From Verrucomicrobiota bacterium (lineage in GTDB: Bacteria > Verrucomicrobiota > Kiritimatiellia > CAIQIC01 > Lenti-01), in assembly GCA_003451935.1 (NCBI GenBank), contig DMJA01000101.1, forward strand, positions 1 to 5,481: a DNA stretch of 5,481 bases, in the 5' to 3' direction. Shown here in pieces: positions 1 through 4,847 of the stretch. The notes beneath the pieces are model-generated. The model was given only the letters and a program-made list of their open reading frames with translations, was not told the origin of the DNA and searched no databases. The position numbers and the translations under genes were made by a program. Each line of letters begins with the position of its first letter. Positions within the stretch are counted from its first letter, which is position 1.

Positions 1-647
1 ATGTACAGCTCCCCGGCCTCCGCACGGGCATCACGCTGGAAGGCCGCCATGACCATGTCGAAAAGCTCGTCCTGTTCGGCGAAGACCGCACCCCGCGCGA
101 GAAGCCGCTACCCAAGCCGCCGACCCTTGGCGAGGTCTTCAAACTGGCCCGCAAACGCGACCCGCAGCTGGAAGCACTCGCCCTCGATTTCATCACCCGC
201 CAAGTGCCCGCCGAAAAGGGCTTTTCGTTGGAATCCCAGATCGCCCGGCGCATCTCCGGCCGCATGTCGGGCTACTCACACCCCGTCATGACCATCACCG
301 GTTCTGGAAATCAAGGCATCTTCATCGGCTTGCCCTACCGCCATCTCTATGCTGAACAAGGCAACGCCATCTTGCCCGCCGTGGTTTTCTCCCTGCTGGC
401 GCAGGTCTATCTCAGCGCCCGGAAAAACCGCCTGTCCGCCGATTGCGGATTGGCCACCAAGGCCGCGCCGGCGCTCGCCGCCGGCCTCGCCTTCGCGCGA
501 GGCGCGGAGCCCGCCGAAATCCGCCGCCTTTTCCGCGACATTCCCGCCCGCCTCGCCGGGATGACATGCGAAGGCGCCGAACCCGCCTGCGGCCGCAAAG
601 CCAGGCGCGCCTTTCAAGCCGTCCGGTTTTCCCCTCGCGGGGCTTGA
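1..647 (+). CDS. cyuA: Cysteine desulfidase / serine dehydratase alpha-like protein (UPF0597 family), 5' partial and apparently C-terminally truncated
   Basis: The reading frame is already open at base 3 and runs to TGA at 645-647, giving 214 visible residues; the start lies off the left edge. Family members are Fe-S enzymes that release sulfide, ammonia and pyruvate from L-cysteine, or deaminate serine. Visible family marks are a GRHDHVEKL segment near residues 15-23, GSGNQG at 100-105, LSADCG with Cys148, and MTCEGAEPAC with Cys189 and Cys196. The three cysteines match the [4Fe-4S] ligand pattern of the family. After Cys196 only 18 residues remain, ending in RFSPRGA, whereas E. coli YhaM/CyuA has about 60 more residues there. 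None of the three forward frames downstream restores the expected helical tail. The gene may therefore be a decayed or 3'-deleted copy. The family call is firm; choosing cysteine over serine as substrate is inference, supported by the sulfur genes nearby. Confidence 0.82.
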   Translation, partial: VQLPGLRTGITLEGRHDHVEKLVLFGEDRTPREKPLPKPPTLGEVFKLARKRDPQLEALALDFITRQVPAEKGFSLESQIARRISGRMSGYSHPVMTITGSGNQGIFIGLPYRHLYAEQGNAILPAVVFSLLAQVYLSARKNRLSADCGLATKAAPALAAGLAFARGAEPAEIRRLFRDIPARLAGMTCEGAEPACGRKARRAFQAVRFSPRGA

Positions 648-678
648 ATATTTCACGGCGCCCCGCTGATCAACGGGC

Positions 679-826
679 CGTTTCAGCAGCATCGCGAACG
701 CGCCGAGGGCGGCGAGCCCCATCAGGTGGTTGCAGTAGAATTCCCACGATGTCGCAGGCCCCTCCCCCCCACCATGGCCTCGACCCCCGTCTCGCGGTGC
801 AGCCGCTCGCTGTCCGCGATGGCGCC
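679..826 (-). pseudogene. Frameshifted 5' fragment of a HAD-family phosphatase gene, paralogous to the one at 4848-5481
   Basis: Read on the minus strand, one frame gives AIADSERLHRETGVEAMV (about 824-770), a typical start-of-HAD segment (the DSE..H motif). A second frame (about 770-679) gives GPATSWEFY..HLMGL..GAFA.LLKR. The intact HAD protein at the right edge reads HHETMVEAM then GPATPWEFYREHLMGLDDRGAFAVLLKR. By hand count, bases 679-763 match 5362-5446 at about 70 of 85 positions. The two frames are separated by a 2-nt length difference at a run of seven C at 764-770 (plus strand). The expected DxDG nucleophile motif upstream of ADSE is not present: the frame reads PRGLGAIADSE. Beyond LLKR all HAD similarity stops, so at least two thirds of the gene is missing. 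The fragment ends close to the shortened end of the desulfidase gene. Confidence 0.75.
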
Positions 827-846
827 TAGGCCTCTCGGCTGACTTT

Positions 847-874
847 TTGCGCGCCGACGATTCCGCTGTATATT
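847..874 (+). promoter_or_regulatory. Possible weak promoter for the DUF6448-like gene
   Basis: TATATT at 869-874 is a fair -10 element, preceded by TG. The best-spaced -35 candidate is TTGCGC at 847-852 with a 16-nt spacer, which matches consensus only in TTG. The position, about 35 nt upstream of the 908 start, is suitable. This is weak evidence and an extended or alternative sigma promoter is possible. Confidence 0.3.
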
Positions 875-907
875 TGCAACAGAAGTCAAACATCAGAGGA
901 GCGCACC

Positions 908-1558
908 ATGAGCCTGACCATCGGCCGTCTCATTGCCTATAGCATGATCTCGATTCTTCTCGCCCCCCTCGGGGTCTTCGCGCACTGCGACACCGAAGCC
1001 GGCCCGCTCATCCCCGAAGCCCGGGCCGCCCTCGAAGCCGGCGATCCCATCCCGGTCCTGAAATGGGTCGGGCCCGCCGCCGAGCCCGAAATCCGAGCAG
1101 CCTTCGCACAAGCCGTCGCCGAACGTGCCCAAGGCCTCGAAGCCCGGGAAGCCGCCGACCAGAAATTCCTCGAAACCCTCGTCCGGATCCACCGCGAAGG
1201 CGAAGGCGCCACCTATGCCGGCCGCAAGGATGAGCCCGTCGCCCCCATCGTCGCCCTGGCCGACCAGGCCCTTGCCGCCGGCAGCGCCGACGAGATGATC
1301 GGCAAGATGTCCGCGCATCTCGAGCACGCCGTCCGCGAGAAATTCGACCGCGCGCTTGAAACCCGCCGTCATCAGGACGAAAGCATCGAGGCCGGACGGG
1401 CCTATGTCGCCGCGTATGTCACCTACATGCACTACGTCGAAGCCGTCCATGACGCCTTGATGGCCGCCGGCGGCCACGGCCACGGAGAAGCCGCCGAAAC
1501 GGACGAAGGCCACGACGAGCCCGCAGAGCCAGCCGAATCCGGCGACCACGGGCATTGA
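908..1558 (+). CDS. Exported His-rich protein, DUF6448-like, function unknown
   Basis: This encodes 216 residues. The ATG at 908 is preceded by AGAGGAG at 895-901 with a 6-nt spacer. Residues 1-25 form a Sec signal peptide with a hydrophobic core (YSMISILLAPLGVFA) and a likely cut after Ala25, leaving a mature protein that begins His-Cys-Asp. It is not a lipoprotein: the residue before Cys27 is His, which breaks the lipobox. The body is predicted mostly helical and carries family-like segments: HCDTEAGPLI, VLKWV, EIRAAF, FLETLVRIHREGEGATY and, near 155-180, EAGRAYVAAYVTYMHYVEAVHDAL. The last 29 residues are low-complexity, acidic and His-rich, with HGH repeats. I recognise the layout as that of DUF6448 from memory; no function is established to my knowledge. 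The conserved His/Glu content and His tail suggest a periplasmic metal-binding role, which is inference. It converges on cysK with a 49-nt gap. Confidence 0.8.
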   Translation: MSLTIGRLIAYSMISILLAPLGVFAHCDTEAGPLIPEARAALEAGDPIPVLKWVGPAAEPEIRAAFAQAVAERAQGLEAREAADQKFLETLVRIHREGEGATYAGRKDEPVAPIVALADQALAAGSADEMIGKMSAHLEHAVREKFDRALETRRHQDESIEAGRAYVAAYVTYMHYVEAVHDALMAAGGHGHGEAAETDEGHDEPAEPAESGDHGH

Positions 1559-1559
1559 G

Positions 1560-1587
1560 CCCCAAGCCGCCGCCCGCACCCGCACCC
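1560..1587 (-). other. G-rich tract in the convergent gap, possible G-quadruplex
   Basis: On the minus strand this reads GGGTGCGGGTGCGGG, then about nine bases, then GGGG. That is four G-runs, three of them with identical 3-nt loops. It sits just after the cysK stop codon and would be in the 3' untranslated RNA of the metY-hpr-cysK transcript. No T-run follows, so it is not a normal intrinsic terminator. A role in stopping or stabilising transcripts is speculation; high GC content alone may explain it. Confidence 0.25.
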
Positions 1588-1607
1588 TTTGACGGCCAGG
1601 GACGGCT

Positions 1608-2564
1608 TCAGCCGATTCCGTCGAACAACACGGTCGACAAATAGCGTTCACCTGCGTCGGGCAGGATCACGACGATGGTCTTTCCGGCAAATTCCTCTTC
1701 GCGCGCCAAGCGCAAAGCCGCCGCAGTCGCCGCGCCGCAGGAGATGCCGACAAGCAGACCTTCTTCGCGCGCCAACCGGCGACTGGTTTCCACGGCTTCC
1801 GCCGCATCCACCAGTTCGACCCGGTCTATCAGCGACAAATCCAAGGTGTCCGGAATGAATCCAGCGCCAATGCCCTGGATCTTGTGCGGACCGGGCTTGA
1901 GCTCCTGGCCGGCCAGACGCTGCGAAATCACCGGACTTTCTTTTGGTTCGACCGCGACAGAAACGATCTTCTTTCCCTTGGCGTTCTTGATGAAGCGCGA
2001 AATGCCGGTGATGGTTCCCCCGGTTCCGACGCCCGATACCAGCACGTCGATCCCTCCGTCCGTGTCGTTCCAAATTTCCGGCCCGGTGGTTTTCTCGTGA
2101 ATGGCGGGATTGGCTGGATTTTTGAACTGCTGGGGCAGGAAATACTTTTGCGGATCCGCGGCGGCCATCGCTTCGGCCTTGGCGATGGCGCCTTGCATGC
2201 CCTCCGCCCCGGGGGTGAGCACTAGATGGGCCCCGAACGCGGCCAGCACCCGGCGGCGCTCCACGCTCATGGTTTCTGGCATGGTCAAGGTGAGCTTGTA
2301 TCCGCGCGCGGCCGCGACGAAGGCCAACGCAATGCCCGTGTTCCCGCTGGTGGGCTCGATGATTTCCACCCCGGGTTTCAGGGTGCCCTGCTGTTCGGCA
2401 GCCCAGACCATGGCGGCGCCAATGCGGCACTTGACGGAATAGGCCGGATTACGGCCTTCCACTTTGCCCAGCACCACCGCTTTGCCGTCCTCCGTGATCC
2501 GGTTCAAGCGAATCAGGGGCGTGTTTCCGATCGATTCCGCGTTGTTTGCATAAATACGTCGCAT
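1608..2564 (-). CDS. cysK: Cysteine synthase A (O-acetylserine sulfhydrylase)
   Basis: This encodes 318 residues (E. coli CysK has 323). The cytosolic PLP enzyme makes L-cysteine from O-acetyl-L-serine and sulfide. The start at 2562-2564 fits the family N-terminus (MRRIYANNAESIGNTPLIRL) and has a GAAGGAA ribosome site a few bases upstream. A longer frame reaching 2630 would add 22 unrelated residues and overlap the HPr-like gene. Lys45 in SVKCRIG is the PLP Schiff-base lysine, PTSGNTG at 71-77 is the substrate loop, SGVGTGGTITG is the phosphate-binding loop, and GISCGAA lies near the C-terminus. KPGPHKIQGIGAGFIP is also very close to the E. coli enzyme, and cysM is less likely because of these A-type sequences. 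It is the last gene of the metY-hpr-cysK operon. CysK also moonlights as a partner of CysE and of CymR in other bacteria, which is relevant to the Rrf2 regulator here. No cysE is present in the window. Confidence 0.96.
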   Translation of the reverse strand: MRRIYANNAESIGNTPLIRLNRITEDGKAVVLGKVEGRNPAYSVKCRIGAAMVWAAEQQGTLKPGVEIIEPTSGNTGIALAFVAAARGYKLTLTMPETMSVERRRVLAAFGAHLVLTPGAEGMQGAIAKAEAMAAADPQKYFLPQQFKNPANPAIHEKTTGPEIWNDTDGGIDVLVSGVGTGGTITGISRFIKNAKGKKIVSVAVEPKESPVISQRLAGQELKPGPHKIQGIGAGFIPDTLDLSLIDRVELVDAAEAVETSRRLAREEGLLVGISCGAATAAALRLAREEEFAGKTIVVILPDAGERYLSTVLFDGIG

Positions 2565-2589
2565 GACGATTTCCTTCTTTCTCCTAAAC

Positions 2590-2856
2590 CTAGATGCCTC
2601 CGCCCTGCTCGAACAGTTCCGCCAGGGCATTCACGACGATGTCTTTCTCGGGGCCGTCGGCTGTCACCGTCAGATTCGATCCGGATTTCGCTCCCAAGCA
2701 CAAAAGCTCCAGCACAGATCCGGCATTGGCCGCCGGCCGGCCGTCTTTTTGGATCTGCACGGAGGCCTTGCCGCGCTGGACGATCTCCGCGATCCGCGCG
2801 GCCACCCGCAGATGCAGGCCGTGATCGAATCGAACGGTTACGTTTTCAGTCCTCAT
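2590..2856 (-). CDS. HPr-like phosphocarrier protein
   Basis: This encodes 88 residues, the normal HPr length. HPr proteins carry phosphate on a histidine in the phosphotransferase system, or act as regulators. His15 lies in GLHLRVAARI at the canonical position, followed by Arg17; the usual HARP is HLRV here, so the proline after Arg is lost. Ser47 in ANAGSVLELLCLGA matches the regulatory serine region (Ser46 in classical HPr). A glycine-containing turn (KSGSNLTVTADG) and the C-terminal helix (VVNALAELF) complete the fold. The ATG at 2854-2856 is preceded by AGGAAAG at 2866-2872. It lies 20 nt after metY and 25 nt before cysK, so it is almost surely co-transcribed with them. No EI, EII or HPr kinase gene is in the window. 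Whether it is a working phosphocarrier or a regulator of sulfur metabolism cannot be told from sequence. Confidence 0.9.
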   Translation of the reverse strand: MRTENVTVRFDHGLHLRVAARIAEIVQRGKASVQIQKDGRPAANAGSVLELLCLGAKSGSNLTVTADGPEKDIVVNALAELFEQGGGI

Positions 2857-2876
2857 GACCCCGGACTTTCCTGTGG

Positions 2877-4172
2877 TTATGAAGCCGCCTGTCTCAGGGC
2901 TTGATCGATGTCGGCCTGGATGTCTTCCACGTCTTCCAGCCCGACGGACAAACGGATATAATCGTCCGTAACGCCGGTCTCGGCCTGCTCGGCGGGGGTC
3001 AATTGCGCATGCGTGGTCGAAGCCGGATGGATCACCAGGCTTTTCGCGTCGCCGATGTTCGCCAGATGAGAGAGTAGCTTCACGCTGTTGATGAACTTCT
3101 TGCCGGCTTCCTTTCCGCCCTGGATGCCAAACCCCACCAGCCCACCGAAGCCTTTCTTGAGCGACTTCGAGGCGTTCGGGAAGCTCGGGTCGCCTTCCAG
3201 GCCGGGATAGGCCACCCAGCTCACGAGCGGATGCTTTTTCAGCCAGCGGGCGACGGCCAGCGCGTTCTCCGAATGGCGCTTCTGCCGCAGCGGCAGCGTT
3301 TCGAGGCCCAGCAGGAACTCGTGCGCGTTGAACGGGCTCAGCGCCGCCCCCACATCCCGCAGCAGCGTGACCCGCGCCTTCAGGATGTAGGCCACGTTGC
3401 CCATTCCCGGCACGTTGCTCAACGCATCCCAGTATTTCAGCCCGTGGTAGCTCGGATCCGGCTCCGTGAACTCCGGAAACTTGCCGTTGTTCCATTGGAA
3501 CTTGCCCGAATCCACGATCACGCCGCCCACGGAGGTGCCGTGGCCGCCGATGTATTTCGTGGCCGAAGCCACGATGATGTCCGCGCCATGGTCGAACGGC
3601 CGGATCAACCCCACGCCCACCGTGTTGTCCACCACCAGCGGGATGCCGTTCTCGTGCGCGATCTTCGCGATCGCCTCGAAGTCCGGCACGTCGAGCTTGG
3701 GATTGCCGATGGTCTCGATATACACCGCGCGAGTCTTCGCGTTGATCGCCTTCCGGAACGCTTCCGGATCGCGGGAGTTGACAAACCGGACCGTGCGCCC
3801 CAGCTTCGGGAACGTGTAGTGGAAGAGCGCGTAGGTTCCGCCATAGAGGTTGTTGCCGGCCACGATCTCGTCGCCCAACCGGGTGATGTTCAGCAGCGCA
3901 AAGGTGATCGCCGCCGCCCCGGAGGCCAGCGCCAGCGCGCCCGTGCCGCCTTCGAGGGCCGTGACGCGCTGTTCGAACACGTCGGTGGTCGGGTTCATGA
4001 TGCGCGTGTAGATGTTGCCGAATTCCTTCAACGCGAAGAGATTCGCCGCGTGGTCCGTGTCCTTGAACACGTACGAGGTCGTCTGATAGATCGGCACGGC
4101 CCGCGAACCCGTCGCCGGGTCGGGCTTCTGGCCAGCATGCAATGACAAGGTGTGAATTCCGGGTGTGCTCAT
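2877..4172 (-). CDS. metY: O-acetylhomoserine sulfhydrylase (O-acetylhomoserine aminocarboxypropyltransferase)
   Basis: This encodes 431 residues, a full-length member of the Cys/Met metabolism PLP family. The enzyme makes homocysteine from O-acetylhomoserine and sulfide in the cytosol, which is direct sulfhydrylation towards methionine. The start at 4170-4172 matches the family N-terminus (MSTPGIHTLSLHAGQKPDPATGSRAVPIYQTTSY) and has AGGAG at 4181-4185. A TTG start at 4214 would add 14 unrelated residues. Key residues are Tyr55 and Arg57 in YTRIMNPT, LASGAAA at about 82-88, Asp182 in VVDNT, and Lys206 in SATKYIGGHG, the Schiff-base lysine. The long insert after the lysine (KFPEFTEPDPSYHG) is typical of MetY rather than of MetB or MetC. 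It is the first gene of the operon, behind a promoter with an overlapping operator. A side activity on O-acetylserine is known for some relatives and cannot be excluded. Confidence 0.94.
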   Translation of the reverse strand: MSTPGIHTLSLHAGQKPDPATGSRAVPIYQTTSYVFKDTDHAANLFALKEFGNIYTRIMNPTTDVFEQRVTALEGGTGALALASGAAAITFALLNITRLGDEIVAGNNLYGGTYALFHYTFPKLGRTVRFVNSRDPEAFRKAINAKTRAVYIETIGNPKLDVPDFEAIAKIAHENGIPLVVDNTVGVGLIRPFDHGADIIVASATKYIGGHGTSVGGVIVDSGKFQWNNGKFPEFTEPDPSYHGLKYWDALSNVPGMGNVAYILKARVTLLRDVGAALSPFNAHEFLLGLETLPLRQKRHSENALAVARWLKKHPLVSWVAYPGLEGDPSFPNASKSLKKGFGGLVGFGIQGGKEAGKKFINSVKLLSHLANIGDAKSLVIHPASTTHAQLTPAEQAETGVTDDYIRLSVGLEDVEDIQADIDQALRQAAS

Positions 4173-4235
4173 GATTTCTTCTCCTGTTCGCCCTGTGGAC
4201 GGTTCGCGTTCCAATCTTAATGTCCGTTTTAATTT

Positions 4236-4273
4236 CGATAATCTAGTATCACTATCGATTAACTAGACTATCG
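4236..4273. promoter_or_regulatory. Operator upstream of metY, interrupted inverted repeat (probable Rrf2-regulator site)
   Basis: Left arm CGATAATCTAGT (4236-4247) and right arm ACTAGACTATCG (4262-4273) are inverted copies matching at 11 of 12 positions, separated by 14 nt. The spacer contains ATCGA. The right arm covers the -10 element of the metY promoter and the rest lies just downstream of it, a position expected for repression. The same architecture is found upstream of the Rrf2-family gene at 4782-4819. Assigning it to the Rrf2 protein is inference from this sharing. Confidence 0.75.
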
Positions 4274-4295
4274 TACGAGACCGCGAATCTGTCAA
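4267..4295 (-). promoter_or_regulatory. Sigma-70-type promoter of the metY-hpr-cysK operon
   Basis: On the minus strand, TTGACA (4295-4290, perfect consensus) is followed by a 17-nt spacer and GATAGT (4272-4267, four of six to TATAAT). Transcription would begin near 4260, giving a leader of roughly 90 nt before the metY start at 4172. The -10 is inside the operator arm and the -35 is centred in a short dyad. Confidence 0.72.
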
Positions 4296-4300
4296 CAGAT
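4287..4300. repeat. Short dyad over the metY -35 element
   Basis: ATCTGT and ACAGAT are perfect 6-nt inverted arms around a 2-nt centre, and the dyad contains the TTGACA -35 box. It could be a second regulator site. With such a tight loop and no T-run in the right direction it is not a terminator for the upstream Rrf2 gene. It may also be chance. Confidence 0.35.
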
Positions 4301-4329
4301 CTTTTGAGATATTTTGCCCCGCCGCGCCG

Positions 4330-4764
4330 CTAAATGACGTAGTCCGGCGATTGATTGTGCTTGTCGCACCGCTCGCGAAGTTCCGTTAGACTGAATTTCT
4401 CCAGATATCGGACGATGGCCTGCTCCATCTGCACCCAGATTTCGCACTCGACGCGCTCCACGCCGCGTTCGGAATTTTTGATTTTCAATGCCGCCACCAG
4501 TTTGCTTGGGCCGTCCAGTGCAAACACGATGTCCTTTAGATTGATGGCGTGACTGGGGCGCGCCAACTGATATCCCCCCTGGGCCCCTCGCGCCGCCCGA
4601 ACCAGCCCAGAAGAGGTTAAAGCGTTCAGGACCTGCCAAAGGTATTTTTCCGAGGTGGATTCCCGATGGGCGAGCTCGCGCAAGGTCAGCGTTTCCGCGC
4701 TCGCCAAGCCAGCCAGCTCCAGCATGACCCGCACCCCAAGATGGCACTTTGTCGAAAGACGCAT
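4330..4764 (-). CDS. Rrf2-family transcriptional regulator, CymR-like
   Basis: This encodes 144 residues. ATG at 4762-4764 gives the family start MRLSTK and has a GAGA ribosome-site core 8 nt upstream; a TTG two codons earlier is too close to that site. The winged helix-turn-helix occupies roughly residues 2-70: LSTKCHLGVRVMLELA, LTLRELAHRESTSEKYLWQVLNAL (recognition region) and the wing RGAQGGYQLARP. A dimerisation helix follows (EIWVQMEQAIVRYLEKFSLTELRER). Cysteines are only Cys7, Cys107 and Cys133, so the close three-cysteine cluster of IscR is absent and an Fe-S sensor of the IscR kind is unlikely. The protein ends in DYVI, a C-terminal isoleucine like the CysK-binding tails of CysE. Its gene is just upstream of metY-hpr-cysK on the same strand, with matching operators before both. 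It is most likely a repressor of the operon and of itself, responding to cysteine or O-acetylserine status. Confidence 0.9.
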   Translation of the reverse strand: MRLSTKCHLGVRVMLELAGLASAETLTLRELAHRESTSEKYLWQVLNALTSSGLVRAARGAQGGYQLARPSHAINLKDIVFALDGPSKLVAALKIKNSERGVERVECEIWVQMEQAIVRYLEKFSLTELRERCDKHNQSPDYVI

Positions 4765-4781
4765 ACTCAAGTTCTCAATGG

Positions 4782-4819
4782 CGATAATCTAGTTATGTAA
4801 TCGAGCCACTAGTATATAC
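4782..4819. promoter_or_regulatory. Operator upstream of the Rrf2-family gene (probable autoregulation site)
   Basis: The left arm CGATAATCTAGT (4782-4793) is identical to the left arm upstream of metY. After a spacer of the same 14 nt comes ACTAGTATATAC (4808-4819), which shares ACTAG and TAT with the other right arm. Within both spacers ATCGA occupies the same positions (7-11). The right arm overlaps the -10 of the Rrf2 gene's promoter, just as at metY. Confidence 0.72.
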
Positions 4820-4838
4820 AAAACGTCTCGATGTTCAA
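4811..4838 (-). promoter_or_regulatory. Sigma-70-type promoter of the Rrf2-family gene
   Basis: On the minus strand, TTGAAC (4838-4833) is followed by a 16-nt spacer and TATACT (4816-4811, five of six). The start would be near 4804, leaving a leader of about 40 nt. The -35 lies only about 10 nt beyond the stop codon of the HAD gene, so this gene has its own promoter rather than depending on HAD read-through. Confidence 0.68.
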
Positions 4839-4847
4839 CAGGCAACT

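Noticed and set aside
631..642. CCCC-TCGC-GGGG hairpin at the end of the desulfidase gene as a terminator
   Set aside because: Short stem lying inside the reading frame and followed by CTTGAATATTT rather than a T-run. Not convincing.
276..893. A 205-residue minus-strand open frame
   Set aside because: Only about 31 residues (GPATSWEFY to LLKR) resemble a real protein, the HAD fragment. The remainder is antisense to the desulfidase gene or a frame unrelated to any HAD sequence.
882..893. MFDF at the start of that frame resembling HAD motif I (FDFDG)
   Set aside because: It is followed by CCKYTAE rather than DG, is not collinear with the ADSERLH segment, and overlaps the upstream region of the + strand gene. 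It is a chance match.
965..991. Lipoprotein signal at Cys27 of the DUF6448-like protein
   Set aside because: The sequence before the cysteine is VFAH. His at -1 is not compatible with a lipobox, so a type I cleavage after Ala25 is preferred.
1603..1614. CGGC-TTCA-GCCG hairpin as a terminator between the convergent genes
   Set aside because: Only a 4-bp stem, overlaps the cysK stop codon, and has no T-run on either strand.
893..1651. A 252-residue minus-strand open frame opposite the DUF6448-like gene
   Set aside because: Gly/Val/Phe-rich low-complexity translation typical of antisense in GC-rich DNA. The + strand frame has a ribosome site, signal peptide and family-like motifs.
3231..4145. 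A 304-residue + strand open frame opposite metY
   Set aside because: Arg/Val-rich antisense shadow of a clearly conserved gene, with no recognisable domain.
4330..4764. Calling the Rrf2 protein IscR
   Set aside because: The three closely spaced cluster cysteines of IscR are absent, and no isc or suf genes are nearby. The sulfur-operon context fits a CymR-like role better.
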